NCBI RefSeq assembly: GCF_001673315.1
Contig: NZ_LZLQ01000126.1
Coordinates: forward strand, 1 to 40,014
Length of the DNA: 40,014 bases
Source: Mycobacterium asiaticum
Lineage (GTDB): Bacteria > Actinomycetota > Actinomycetes > Mycobacteriales > Mycobacteriaceae
Direction: 5' to 3'
The position numbers and the translations under genes were made by a program. The notes under the pieces are model-generated. The model worked only from the letters and a program-made list of their open reading frames with translations. It was not told the origin of the DNA and made no database searches. Within the stretch, counting starts at the first letter, position 1. Each line of letters starts with the position of its first letter. Shown here one piece after another: positions 16,178-24,019 of this stretch.

Positions 16178-16204
16178 GGAACTTTAGCGTAGGTGACTCA
16201 TGTT
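16178..16204 (+). promoter_or_regulatory. ECF sigma (SigE/SigH-type) promoter of hsp20
   Basis: GGAACT at 16178-16183, 18 bases, then GTT at 16202-16204 match the mycobacterial SigE/SigH promoter pattern (GGAAC, 18-19 bases, GTT). The hsp20 start lies about 65 bp downstream. The M. tuberculosis homologue Rv0251c is known to respond to heat and oxidative stress through SigE and SigH. Confidence 0.6.
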
Positions 16205-16212
16205 TTATGAGT
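16196..16212. promoter_or_regulatory. Perfect inverted repeat overlapping the hsp20 -10 element
   Basis: ACTCAT at 16196-16201 and ATGAGT at 16207-16212 are perfect inverted repeats separated by GTTTT, so the -10 GTT lies inside the spacer. This is good geometry for a repressor. It is not a standard HspR (HAIR) site, whose arms are CTTGAGT and ACTCAAG with a 7-bp spacer, though the ACTCA part is shared. Confidence 0.4.
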
Positions 16213-16270
16213 ATCCGACCGATTCAGCGTCGGGCACAGCTAACTCACAACGAAGATTAAGGAGTTATCC

Positions 16271-16711
16271 ATGAGCAATCTGGCCTTGTGGTCGCGTCCG
16301 GCGTGGGACACCGACCGGTGGCTGCGGGACTTTTTCGGTCCGGCCTCGGCGGACTGGTTCAAGCCGGTGAACACGGGTTTCAGCCCGGCCGCCGAGATCG
16401 TCAAGGACGGTGACGACGCGGTAGTCCGCCTCGAGTTGCCCGGTGTCGATGTCGACAAGGACGTCAACGTGGAGGTCGACGGGGGTCGCCTGGTCATCCA
16501 CGGCGAACACCGTGACGAGCATTCGGAGGATAAGGACGGACGCACCCTGCGGGAGATCCGGTACGGGTCGTTCCGTCGCTCCTTCCAGCTGCCACCCCAT
16601 GTCACCGGTGAGGCGATCGCAGCGTCGTACGACGCCGGTGTCCTGACCGTGCGGGTCGCGGGGGCATACGCACCGGCGAATCAGGCGCAGCGGATCGCCA
16701 TCACGAAGTAA
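16271..16711 (+). CDS. hsp: Small heat-shock protein (Hsp20 / Acr2-like)
   Basis: Alpha-crystallin-type chaperone of 146 residues that holds unfolding proteins in large oligomers. The crystallin domain spans about residues 38-135, with VVRLELPGVDVDKDVNVEV, LVIHGEHRDE, REIRYGSFRRSFQLP and the closing DAGVLTVRV. The C-terminal RIAITK supplies a partial I-x-I tail motif. The start ATG at 16271 has AAGGAG eight bases upstream. The gene stands alone between a stress-type promoter and a strong terminator. It corresponds to M. tuberculosis Rv0251c by position and sequence, and is divergent from nirB. Confidence 0.93.
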   Translation: MSNLALWSRPAWDTDRWLRDFFGPASADWFKPVNTGFSPAAEIVKDGDDAVVRLELPGVDVDKDVNVEVDGGRLVIHGEHRDEHSEDKDGRTLREIRYGSFRRSFQLPPHVTGEAIAASYDAGVLTVRVAGAYAPANQAQRIAITK

Positions 16712-16721
16712 CCCTGCGCAA

Positions 16722-16755
16722 GCCGCCGAGACATCCCTGGTGTCTCGGCGGCTTT
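16722..16755 (+). terminator. Intrinsic terminator after hsp20
   Basis: GCCGCCGAGACA at 16722-16733 pairs perfectly with TGTCTCGGCGGC at 16741-16752 (12-bp stem, seven-base loop) and is followed by TTT. It begins ten bases after the hsp20 stop. Confidence 0.85.
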
Positions 16756-16876
16756 GCCGTCAGCACAAGCAGGGCCCAGGCATGGCCACGACGATGTCCG
16801 GTGCTTTCTGGAGAGAGCGGATAGTATCGGTTGACGTACTGTGATCCGTAACACCTTCAGCCCCAGGGAGCATCCT

Positions 16877-17173
16877 TTGTCCACGACTACTGAACTCACC
16901 GAGCTGCACGACCTCATGCGGGGGCTGCGGCGGTGTGTTACGTCGCTGAAAGCACGGTACGGAGACAACCCGGCCACGCGGCGCATCGTCATCGACGCCG
17001 ACCGAATCCTCAGCGACATCCAGCTACTGGACACCGACGTGGCTGAGTTGGACCTCAGCCGCGCCACTATCCAGCAGTCCGGCGAGAAGATCACCATCCC
17101 TGACACCCAGTACGACAGCGACTTCTGGCGCGATGTCGACGACGAGGGTGTCGGAGGTCACAGCCGGTACTGA
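16877..17173 (+). CDS. Conserved small protein of the Rv0250c family, function unknown
   Basis: I start this at TTG 16877 because AGGGAG lies six bases upstream, which gives 98 residues (STTTELTELHDLMRGLRR...), close to Rv0250c as I remember it. The longer GTG frame from 16841 has no ribosome site. The protein is predicted mostly alpha-helical (residues 5-60, with heptad-like Leu/Ile), followed by an acidic tail (DTQYDSDFWRDVDDEG). No motif or enzyme family is recognisable. It sits between hsp20 and the succinate dehydrogenase operon on the same strand, separated from hsp20 by a terminator and from the sdh genes by 84 bp. Confidence 0.7.
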   Translation: MSTTTELTELHDLMRGLRRCVTSLKARYGDNPATRRIVIDADRILSDIQLLDTDVAELDLSRATIQQSGEKITIPDTQYDSDFWRDVDDEGVGGHSRY

Positions 17174-17257
17174 CCCGTGACGCCCGGCTAAGTAACGGGC
17201 GGTTCCCCTGTGTAACCTTCGGACTAACAGCCCGTTCGAAGAGGAACACAAATTTAG

Positions 17258-18088
17258 ATGAGCGCACCAACGGCGAGCCGTTCTGAGTCCGGCGTCTTCT
17301 CACCTACGCGCGCCAAAATCGCGCAGAAGACGCTCCGCCCAGAGAAATGGTGGCTGCAGCCGCTGCGGATCAACTTGGGCTTCGCGGCATTCGTCATCTA
17401 CGCGACGGCACGTGCTTTCCAGCAGGAGCACTTCTACGTTCACCAGTACCACTACCTGACGCCGTTCTACTCGCCGTGCGTCAGTACTGCCTGCGGAGAA
17501 GCCAGCGAATTCTGGCCGCAGATCCTGCCGGACGTGTGGTGGCTACCGTACGCGGCGCTGACGCTGCCGTTCCTGCTGCTGTTCCGGCTGACCTGCTATT
17601 ACTACCGTGGCGCTTACTACCGCACGGTGTGGCAGTCGCCCACGGCGTGCGCGGTGGCCGAGCCTCGGGTGCACTACACCGGTGAGACCAAATTCCCGCT
17701 GATCGTCCAGAACACGCACCGCTACTTCTTTTATATCGCCGGGATCATTTCGGTGATCAACACTTACGACGCGATCGTCGCCTTCCATTCCGAGGACGGG
17801 CCAGGAGGATTCGGCTTCGGTCTTGGCAATTTGATCCTGCTCGGCAACGTCATCATGTTGTGGATCTACACGCTGTCCTGCCACTCGTGCCGCCACGTTA
17901 CCGGCGGACGCCTCAAGCACTTCTCCAAACACCCTGTGCGGTATTGGATCTGGGAGCAGATCAGCAAGATCAACACGCGGCACAAGCAGTTCGCGTGGAT
18001 CACCCTGGGCACGCTGATGCTGACCGACTTCTACGTCATGCTGGTGGCCAGCGGCACCATCTCCGACTTGAGATTCATTGGCCACTGA
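17258..18088 (+). CDS. sdhC: Succinate dehydrogenase 1 membrane anchor subunit
   Basis: Membrane anchor of the mycobacterial Sdh1 complex (Rv0249c type), 276 residues with about five hydrophobic segments (around residues 38-52, 95-112, 150-170, 188-206 and 246-265). Published work on mycobacterial Sdh1 describes a membrane-embedded Rieske-type [2Fe-2S] cluster in this anchor. The Cys/His-rich segments YSPCVSTACGE (C74, C79) and LSCHSCRH (C208, H209, C211, H213) are the obvious places for its ligands, although which residues bind was inferred, not seen. The start ATG at 17258 follows GAAGAGGAACAC. The SdhA gene follows after 39 bp, then SdhB, so the three form one operon feeding electrons from succinate to menaquinone. 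Confidence 0.9.
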   Translation: MSAPTASRSESGVFSPTRAKIAQKTLRPEKWWLQPLRINLGFAAFVIYATARAFQQEHFYVHQYHYLTPFYSPCVSTACGEASEFWPQILPDVWWLPYAALTLPFLLLFRLTCYYYRGAYYRTVWQSPTACAVAEPRVHYTGETKFPLIVQNTHRYFFYIAGIISVINTYDAIVAFHSEDGPGGFGFGLGNLILLGNVIMLWIYTLSCHSCRHVTGGRLKHFSKHPVRYWIWEQISKINTRHKQFAWITLGTLMLTDFYVMLVASGTISDLRFIGH

Positions 18089-18127
18089 GCCAATTCATCA
18101 ATTTGTACAAAAGCTGAGTGAGGTTTC

Positions 18128-20044
18128 ATGGTTGAGGTCGAACGGCATGCCTACGACGTAGTCGTGATCGGTGCCGGCGGCGCTGGATTGCGGGCGGTCA
18201 TCGAAGCGCGGGAACGGGGCCAGAAGGTCGCTGTCGTGTCCAAGTCGCTGTTCGGTAAGGCCCACACCGTCATGGCCGAGGGCGGCTGTGCGGCTTCGAT
18301 GGGTAACGCCAACCCGAAGGACAACTGGCAGACCCACTTTGGCGACACCATGCGCGGCGGCAAGTTCCTCAACAACTGGCGGATGGCCGAGCTGCACGCC
18401 AAGGAAGCGCCGGACCGGGTGTGGGAACTGGAGACCTACGGCGCGCTGTTCGACCGCACGAAAGACGGCCGAATCAGCCAGCGCAACTTCGGTGGTCACA
18501 CCTACGCGCGTCTGGCTCACGTCGGCGACCGCACCGGACTGGAATTGATCCGCACCATGCAGCAGAAGATCGTTTCGCTGCAGCAGGAGGACTACGCCGA
18601 GTTCGGCGATTACGACGCACGCATCAGAGTGTTCGCCGAGTGCACGATCACCGAGTTGATCAAGGACGGCGATTCGATTGCCGGTGCGTTCGGTTATTGG
18701 CGGGAGACCGGCAAGTTCATCCTGTTCGAGGCCCCAGCGGTGGTGCTGGCCACCGGCGGCATCGGCAAGTCGTTCAAGGTGACGTCCAACTCCTGGGAGT
18801 ACACCGGCGACGGCCATGCGCTGGCGCTGCGGGCCGGCGCGACGCTGATCAACATGGAATTCGTGCAGTTCCACCCCACCGGCATGGTGTGGCCACCGAG
18901 CGTCAAGGGGATTCTGGTCACCGAGGGTGTCCGCGGTGACGGCGGTGTGCTGAAGAATTCCGAAGACGAACGCTTCATGTTCGGCTACATCCCGTCGGTG
19001 TTCAAAGGCCAGTACGCCGAAGACGAGCAAGAGGCCGACGCCTGGCTCAAGGACAACGACTCCGCCCGTCGCACCCCGGACCTGCTGCCGCGTGACGAGG
19101 TCGCGCGCGCGATCAACTCCGAGGTGAAAGCGGGCCGCGGCACCCCGCACGGCGGCGTCTATCTCGACATCGCATCCCGGCTGACGGCCGAGGAGATCAA
19201 GCGGCGGCTGCCCTCGATGTATCACCAGTTCAAGGAACTGGCGGGCGTCGACATCACCAAGGAGCCGATGGAAGTCGGACCCACCTGCCACTACGTAATG
19301 GGCGGGGTCGAGGTCGACGCGGACACCGGAGCGGCCAAGGTGCCCGGATTGTTCGCCGCGGGTGAGTGCTCGGGCGGCATGCACGGCTCCAACCGACTGG
19401 GCGGCAATTCCCTGTCGGACCTCCTGGTGTTCGGGCGGCGCGCCGGCATGGGAGCCGCCGACTACGTGCAGGCGCTCGGCAACCGTCCAGCCGTTTCGGA
19501 CGATGCGATCGACCAAGCCGCCAAACAGGCGCTCAAGGTCTTCGACCCGCCGACCGATGGCTCGGCACCGGAGAATCCGTACGCCCTGCAGCTGGATCTG
19601 CAGCACGTGATGAACGACCTGGTCGGCATCATCCGCAAGGAAGACGAGATCACCAAAGCCCTGGGGTTGCTGGATGAGCTCTGGAAGCGTTACCAGAAGG
19701 TGCAGGTAGAGGGCGGCCGCGAGTACAACCCTGGTTGGAACCTCGCGATCGACCTGCGCAACATGCTGCTGGTCAGCGAATGCGTGGCCAGGGCGGCGCT
19801 GGAACGCACGGAGAGCCGCGGCGGCCACACCCGCGACGACCACCCCGGCATGGACTCCAGCTGGCGCAAAACGCTGCTGGTCTGCCGGGTCAACAACGCC
19901 GAGGTGGACGGTCCGCACATCGACATCAGCCGCGAGCCGCAAGTGCCGATGCGCCAAGACCTGCTCGAGCTCTTCAAGATCTCGGAATTGGAGAAGTACT
20001 ACACCGACGAAGAGCTCGGCGAGCATCCGGAACGGAGAGCGTAA
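18128..20044 (+). CDS. sdhA: Succinate dehydrogenase flavoprotein subunit SdhA (Sdh1)
   Basis: Flavoprotein subunit of 638 residues that oxidises succinate to fumarate. The FAD-binding N-terminus YDVVVIGAGGAGLRAVIEA is followed by KAHTVMAEGG, where His46 is the expected site of covalent FAD attachment. Substrate and capping-domain blocks follow: EFVQFHPTGM, TCHYVMGGVEVDADTGA, HGSNRLGGNSLSDLLVFG. The C-terminal helical domain ends EHPERRA. The start ATG at 18128 follows GTGAGGTTTC. The TAA stop overlaps the ATG of sdhB by one base (TAATG), implying coupled translation. It corresponds to Rv0248c. Confidence 0.95.
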   Translation: MVEVERHAYDVVVIGAGGAGLRAVIEARERGQKVAVVSKSLFGKAHTVMAEGGCAASMGNANPKDNWQTHFGDTMRGGKFLNNWRMAELHAKEAPDRVWELETYGALFDRTKDGRISQRNFGGHTYARLAHVGDRTGLELIRTMQQKIVSLQQEDYAEFGDYDARIRVFAECTITELIKDGDSIAGAFGYWRETGKFILFEAPAVVLATGGIGKSFKVTSNSWEYTGDGHALALRAGATLINMEFVQFHPTGMVWPPSVKGILVTEGVRGDGGVLKNSEDERFMFGYIPSVFKGQYAEDEQEADAWLKDNDSARRTPDLLPRDEVARAINSEVKAGRGTPHGGVYLDIASRLTAEEIKRRLPSMYHQFKELAGVDITKEPMEVGPTCHYVMGGVEVDADTGAAKVPGLFAAGECSGGMHGSNRLGGNSLSDLLVFGRRAGMGAADYVQALGNRPAVSDDAIDQAAKQALKVFDPPTDGSAPENPYALQLDLQHVMNDLVGIIRKEDEITKALGLLDELWKRYQKVQVEGGREYNPGWNLAIDLRNMLLVSECVARAALERTESRGGHTRDDHPGMDSSWRKTLLVCRVNNAEVDGPHIDISREPQVPMRQDLLELFKISELEKYYTDEELGEHPERRA

Positions 20045-20790
20045 TGGGATACAACGCGAGCATGCAGGTCTGGCGCGGCGACGATCACGGCGGTGCGCTC
20101 GAGGATTTCACCGTCGAGGTCAACGAGGGTGAGGTGGTGCTGGACGTCATCCACCGTCTGCAGCAGACCCAGACCCCTGACCTCGCAGTGCGCTGGAACT
20201 GCAAGGCGGGTAAGTGCGGATCCTGCTCGGCTGAGATCAACGGCAAGCCGCGCCTGATGTGCATGACCCGGATGTCGACGTTCGACGAGAACGAGGTCGT
20301 CACGGTCACCCCCATTCGCACCTTCCCGGTGATCCGCGACCTGGTCACCGACGTGTCCTTCAACTACGAGAAGGCGCGCGAGATCCCGTCCTTCACGCCG
20401 CCCAAAGACCTACAGCCGGGTGAGTACCGGATGGCGCAGGTGGATGTGCAACGGTCCCAGGAATTCCGGAAGTGCATCGAGTGCTTCCTCTGCCAGAACG
20501 TCTGCCACGTGATCCGTGACCACGAGGAGAACAAGCAGGCGTTCGCGGGGCCGCGCTACTTGATGCGAATCGCCGAGTTGGAGATGCACCCGCTGGACAC
20601 CCTGGACCGGCGAGATCTCGCTCAGGAGGAGCACGGTCTCGGCTACTGCAACATCACCAAGTGCTGCACCGAGGTCTGCCCAGAGAACATCAAAATCACC
20701 GACAACGCGCTTATTCCGATGAAGGAACGAGTCGCCGGCCGCAAGTACGACCCGGTCGTGTGGCTGGGCAACAAGCTGTTCCGCCGCTAA
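20044..20790 (+). CDS. sdhB: Succinate dehydrogenase iron-sulfur subunit SdhB (Sdh1)
   Basis: Iron-sulfur subunit of 248 residues that passes electrons from SdhA to the membrane anchor. Ligands are visible for the plant-type [2Fe-2S] cluster (CKAGKCGSC and later MC), and for the [4Fe-4S] and [3Fe-4S] clusters in CIECFLCQNVCH and CCTEVCPENI. The start ATG at 20044 overlaps the sdhA stop. An in-frame extension upstream exists but lies inside sdhA and is rejected. It is the last gene of the sdhCAB operon and is convergent with the flavin reductase gene 20 bp downstream, with a small inverted repeat (AGGGAC/GTCCCT, 20790-20812) between them. Confidence 0.95.
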   Translation: MGYNASMQVWRGDDHGGALEDFTVEVNEGEVVLDVIHRLQQTQTPDLAVRWNCKAGKCGSCSAEINGKPRLMCMTRMSTFDENEVVTVTPIRTFPVIRDLVTDVSFNYEKAREIPSFTPPKDLQPGEYRMAQVDVQRSQEFRKCIECFLCQNVCHVIRDHEENKQAFAGPRYLMRIAELEMHPLDTLDRRDLAQEEHGLGYCNITKCCTEVCPENIKITDNALIPMKERVAGRKYDPVVWLGNKLFRR

Positions 20791-20810
20791 GGGACCCTAG
20801 GCGGGCGTCC

Positions 20811-21299
20811 CTAGACGCCGAGCCTGCGGAAGGCGCTGCGGTGAAACACGATCGGCGTCACCTCGGCGTCGACCGTGACCTCACTGACCCGCAGCACCAC
20901 GATGGTGTGGTCGCCGGCGGGAATCAGCTGCTCGATCGCGCTCTCCAACCACAGCGCGGTGCCCTTGATGAAGACGGCCCCGGATTCGCTGGACACCGTT
21001 TCCAGGTTGGCGAACCTATCTCCGGTCTTCGCCGCCAACATCCGGGCGGCCTCGTCGTGGCTTTCCCCGAGCACGCTGATACCCAACATCGGCACGCCCT
21101 TGAGTTTGGGCCAGGTCGTCGAGGTGTTCTGGACGCAGAACGACACCAGCGGCGGATCGAGGGAGACGGGCACGAACGTGCTGGCCGCAAGACCTTCCCG
21201 AATGCCGTTGATCTCGGCGGCGATGGCCACCACACCGGATGGGAAATGGCCGAAGGCCTCGCGCAGTGACAGCGGCGTCAGATTGTTGTTCGAAGTCAC
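20811..21299 (-). CDS. Flavin reductase-like FMN-binding oxidoreductase (Rv0245 family)
   Basis: Flavin reductase domain protein, 162 residues from GTG 21299 (VTSNNNLTPLSLREAFG), the same length as Rv0245 in my recollection. A frame up to 21422 exists, but its first 41 residues look non-coding. The family pattern is clear: LREAFGHFPSGVVAIAAE, GLAASTFVPVSLDPPLVSF, NTSTTWPKLKG, GISVLGESH and a C-terminal GDHTIVVLRV followed by PIVFHRSAFRRL. Such proteins bind FMN and use NAD(P)H to supply reduced flavin to a partner monooxygenase or act on other substrates; no partner is encoded beside it. It is divergent from fadE5 across a 491-bp gap. Confidence 0.85.
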   Translation of the reverse strand: MTSNNNLTPLSLREAFGHFPSGVVAIAAEINGIREGLAASTFVPVSLDPPLVSFCVQNTSTTWPKLKGVPMLGISVLGESHDEAARMLAAKTGDRFANLETVSSESGAVFIKGTALWLESAIEQLIPAGDHTIVVLRVSEVTVDAEVTPIVFHRSAFRRLGV

Positions 21300-21471
21300 C
21301 GGACTTTTCTGCCCCTCGCGCCGAGAACGGGATTCTCGATTCGAGCCTACCTTGTGCATATTGATGGGCGGCAGCCACATCGCAGCAACCACATCAGGGT
21401 GCGCGAGCAGTCCGGCTTTCAACGTTTCGGCCGTATCGGGAGCAAATGGACCGTAGCCGGCGCGAGTGAGC

Positions 21472-21531
21472 TTCGCCCGATCCTCTGTGTGGGATTAGCC
21501 CGATCCTCCGGGTGGGATTCGCCCGATCCTG
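21472..21531 (+). repeat. 23-bp tandem repeat upstream of fadE5
   Basis: A 23-bp unit beginning TTCGCCCGATCCT and ending GTGGGA occurs at 21472-21494 and 21495-21517, with a partial third copy at 21518-21531, about 2.6 copies. Copies differ at only a few bases. It is non-coding in the likely gene set. Confidence 0.85.
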
Positions 21532-21696
21532 CCGCGCGGGCCCTCGGGTCTAGCGGAAGCCGTGACGAGCCCCACATTTTTCCTAGGATTTCATCATCGC
21601 CGCAGGTCATGGCGCATACCGGGCATGCAACCGGCGCCTTCCCAACCGGTTGGTTAGTTAGACAGTGGAATCTAGCTCACATTCGCTTGCGTTCAA

Positions 21697-21738
21697 GTTA
21701 CCGATGGGTATATTTTGACAGTGTTACTGGTGGGTAAC
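21697..21738. promoter_or_regulatory. Two tandem operator-like palindromes in the fadE5 promoter
   Basis: GTTACCGATGGGTATA (21697-21712) and GTTACTGGTGGGTAAC (21723-21738) match at 12 of 16 bases and both have the form GTTAC-N6-GTA. The second is a perfect 5+5 palindrome. Their starts are 26 bp apart. The first overlaps the putative -10 TATATT. A palindrome of the same layout, CTTACTCTGAAGTAAG, lies in the fadA2/fabG4 intergenic region. Confidence 0.5.
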
Positions 21739-21790
21739 TTAGCCCTAGTACCCAACCACAAGTGGCATTCTCAATGAGGAGGAACCTTAA

Positions 21791-23626
21791 GTGAGCCACT
21801 ACAAAAGCAACGTTCGTGACCAGGAATTCAACCTCTTCGAGGTACTGGGCGTTGACAAGGCTTTAGGTCAAGGCGAATTCAGCGATCTGGACGCCGACAC
21901 AGCCCGCGAGATGCTGGCAGAGATCAGCCGCCTGTCCGAGGGGCCCGTCGCCGCATCGTTCGTCGACGGTGACCGCAACCCGCCGGTATTCGACCCCGCA
22001 AAGCACGAAGTGACGTTGCCGGAGTCGTTCAAGAAGTCCGTCAACGCGGTCATCGAAGCCGGCTGGGACAAGGCAGGCCTGGATGAAGAACTTGGCGGCA
22101 TGCCGATGCCCAAGGCACTGATGTGGGCCCTGCACGAGCACCTCCTCGGCGCCAACCCCGCCGTCTGGATGTACGCCGGCGGCGCCGGATTCGCCCAAAT
22201 TCTCCACCACCTCGGGACCGAGGAGCAGAAGAAGTGGGCAGTGCTGGCCGCCGAGCGCGGTTGGGGTTCCACCATGGTGCTCACCGAGCCGGATGCCGGC
22301 TCCGACGTGGGCGCCGGCCGCACCAAGGCCACTCAGCAGGAGGACGGCACCTGGCACATCGATGGGGTGAAGCGATTCATCACCTCGGGCGACTCCGGTG
22401 ACCTGTTCGAAAACATCTTCCACCTGGTCCTGGCCCGCCCCGAAGGCGCCGGCCCGGGCACCAAGGGTCTGTCGCTGTTCTTCGTACCGAAGTTCCACTT
22501 CGACCCCGAGACTGGCGAGCTGGGTGAGCGCAACGGCGTTTACGTCACAAACGTCGAGCACAAGATGGGCCTGAAGGTCTCGGCCACCTGCGAGCTGTCG
22601 CTGGGTCAGCACGACAAGCCGGCGGTCGGCTGGCTGGTCGGCGAGGTCCACGACGGTATCGCCCAGATGTTCGAGGTCATCGAGCAGGCTCGCATGATGG
22701 TCGGCACCAAGGCCATCGCCACCCTGTCGACCGGCTACCTCAACGCGCTGGAGTACGCCAAGTCCCGCGTGCAGGGCGCCGACCTCACCCAGATGACCGA
22801 CAAGACCGCGCCGCGCGTGACAATCACGCACCACCCGGACGTACGTCGGTCGCTGATGACCCAGAAGGCCTACGCCGAAGGCCTGCGGGCCCTCTACCTG
22901 TACACCGCCACCTACCAGGACGCGGCGGTGGCTGAGACCGTGCACGGCGTGAACGCCGAACTGGCCGCCAAGGTCAACGACCTGCTGCTGCCGATCGTCA
23001 AGGGCGTCGGCTCCGAGCAGGCCTACGCCAAGCTCACCGAGAGCCTGCAGACCTTCGGTGGGTCCGGCTTCCTGCAGGACTACCCGATCGAGCAGTACAT
23101 CCGGGACGCCAAGATCGACTCGCTGTACGAAGGCACCACCGCCATCCAGGCGCAGGACTTCTTCTTCCGCAAGATCGTCCGCGACAAGGGTGTGGCGTTG
23201 GCTCACATCTCGAATGAGATCCAGCAGTTCGTCGACAGCGAGTCCGGCAACGGACGGTTGAAGGCCGAGCGCGCGCTGCTGGCCAAGGCGCTGACCGATG
23301 TGCAGGCGATGGCGGCCACGCTGACCGGCTACCTGATGTCGGCACAGGAGGATGTCACCAGCCTCTACAAGGTGGGCCTGGGCTCGGTGCGGTTCCTGAT
23401 GAGCGTCGGTGACCTGGTGATCGGTTGGTTGCTGCAGCGTCAGGCCGCGGTGGCCATCGAAGCGCTGGACGCCGGCGCGACCGGATCCGAGCGGTCCTTC
23501 TACGAAGGCAAGATTGCGGGGGCGTCGTTCTTTGCCAAGAACTTCCTGCCGTTGTTGACCAGCACCCGTGAGGTGATCGACACCCTGGACAACGACATCA
23601 TGGAGCTGGACGAAGCCGCGTTCTAA
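21791..23626 (+). CDS. fadE5: Acyl-CoA dehydrogenase FadE5
   Basis: FAD-dependent acyl-CoA dehydrogenase of 611 residues, oxidising acyl-CoA to trans-2-enoyl-CoA in beta-oxidation. The flavin/substrate block TMVLTEPDAGSDVGAGRTKA and the segment KRFITSGDSGD are present, as is the catalytic-base region DAKIDSLYEGTTAIQAQDFF, where Glu447 is the expected base, the same number reported for FadE5. The start GTG 21791 follows the strong site GAGGAGGAAC. The length matches the large FadE5 subclass with an extended C-terminal domain. It is convergent with fadA2; the pair probably works with FabG4 and HtdX encoded nearby as a near-complete set for acyl chain metabolism. Confidence 0.95.
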   Translation: MSHYKSNVRDQEFNLFEVLGVDKALGQGEFSDLDADTAREMLAEISRLSEGPVAASFVDGDRNPPVFDPAKHEVTLPESFKKSVNAVIEAGWDKAGLDEELGGMPMPKALMWALHEHLLGANPAVWMYAGGAGFAQILHHLGTEEQKKWAVLAAERGWGSTMVLTEPDAGSDVGAGRTKATQQEDGTWHIDGVKRFITSGDSGDLFENIFHLVLARPEGAGPGTKGLSLFFVPKFHFDPETGELGERNGVYVTNVEHKMGLKVSATCELSLGQHDKPAVGWLVGEVHDGIAQMFEVIEQARMMVGTKAIATLSTGYLNALEYAKSRVQGADLTQMTDKTAPRVTITHHPDVRRSLMTQKAYAEGLRALYLYTATYQDAAVAETVHGVNAELAAKVNDLLLPIVKGVGSEQAYAKLTESLQTFGGSGFLQDYPIEQYIRDAKIDSLYEGTTAIQAQDFFFRKIVRDKGVALAHISNEIQQFVDSESGNGRLKAERALLAKALTDVQAMAATLTGYLMSAQEDVTSLYKVGLGSVRFLMSVGDLVIGWLLQRQAAVAIEALDAGATGSERSFYEGKIAGASFFAKNFLPLLTSTREVIDTLDNDIMELDEAAF

Positions 23627-23637
23627 GCATCAGCACG

Positions 23638-23676
23638 AAGATCCCCCGCTTCCGTATGGAGGCGGGGGATCTTTGC
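23638..23676 (+). terminator. Intrinsic terminator after fadE5
   Basis: AAGATCCCCCGC at 23638-23649 pairs perfectly with GCGGGGGATCTT at 23662-23673 (12-bp stem, 12-base loop). It lies 11 bp after the fadE5 stop and ends in CTTTG. A short A-run before the stem could also let it work from the other side. Confidence 0.85.
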
Positions 23677-23706
23677 TTTGCGGTTGCGTTGCGTCGCGCC
23701 ACGACG

Positions 23707-23911
23707 CGACACTGACACCAGGCACACGACACACCGTCAATCGCATGCGAGCTTTCAATCTCGGCGGCGGCTGGGGACTGGCTCGCTGGCCAGGATCGGG
23801 ATGAAGGACCGGCACGGCCCGCCCAGATGGACGATGCGCCTCGTTTGTCGTCGACACTGACACCAGGCACCCCACACACCGTAAATCGCATGCGAGCTTT
23901 CAATCTCGGCG
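23707..23911 (+). repeat. Pair of 60-bp direct repeats, 145 bp apart
   Basis: Bases 23707-23766 and 23852-23911 are alike at 57 of 60 positions. Both start CGACACTGACACCAGGCAC and end TTTCAATCTCGGCG. The 85 bp between them are unique. They are non-coding as far as I can tell. Confidence 0.88.
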
Positions 23912-23930
23912 CTGGCAGGCCCAGTCGCGG

Positions 23931-24010
23931 GAAAAGGCGACTTGCAAAAGGCGACATGCAATAGGCGACAGCCAAAAGGCGACATGGAAAAAAGGCGACA
24001 TGAAGAAGGC
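23931..24010 (+). repeat. Array of five AGGCGAC units
   Basis: AGGCGAC, preceded by an A-run in most copies, starts at 23935, 23949, 23963, 23977 and 23993, giving spacings of 14, 14, 14 and 16 bp. Typical unit: AAAAGGCGACATGC. It lies just beyond the 3' end of the putative small RNA. Confidence 0.8.
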
Positions 24011-24019
24011 CCAGACATG

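Larger units (their letters stand above)
21300..21790. promoter_or_regulatory. Long divergent intergenic region upstream of fadE5
   Basis: This 491-bp gap separates the flavin reductase start from fadE5. Its first half is GC-rich and contains a 23-bp tandem repeat at 21472-21531. Its last 150 bp are AT-richer and hold the likely fadE5 promoter, with TTGCGT at 21687-21692, 16 bases, and TATATT at 21709-21714, along with two TTAC-N6-GTA(A) palindromes around it. No convincing gene was found in it. Confidence 0.5.

Noticed and set aside
17194..17236. Hairpin AACGGGC / GCCCGTT upstream of the Sdh1 anchor gene
   Set aside because: The arms are only seven bases with a 29-base loop, which is too weak to call a riboswitch, attenuator or terminator.
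18098..20026. Long minus-strand open frame (642 codons) opposite sdhA
   Set aside because: Antisense shadow of SdhA, with His/Arg/Gln-rich nonsense composition and no recognisable motif.
19735..20043. Upstream in-frame extension of sdhB
   Set aside because: It lies wholly inside sdhA in another frame; the ATG at 20044 overlapping the sdhA stop is the normal SdhB start.
21863..23206. Minus-strand open frame (447 codons) opposite fadE5
   Set aside because: Antisense shadow of a full-length FadE5 with catalytic Glu447; no motif or ribosome site.
23931..24010. Possible CRISPR-like array
   Set aside because: Units are 7 bp cores with 7-9 bp between them, unequal in length and far shorter than CRISPR repeats and spacers; no cas genes are near.
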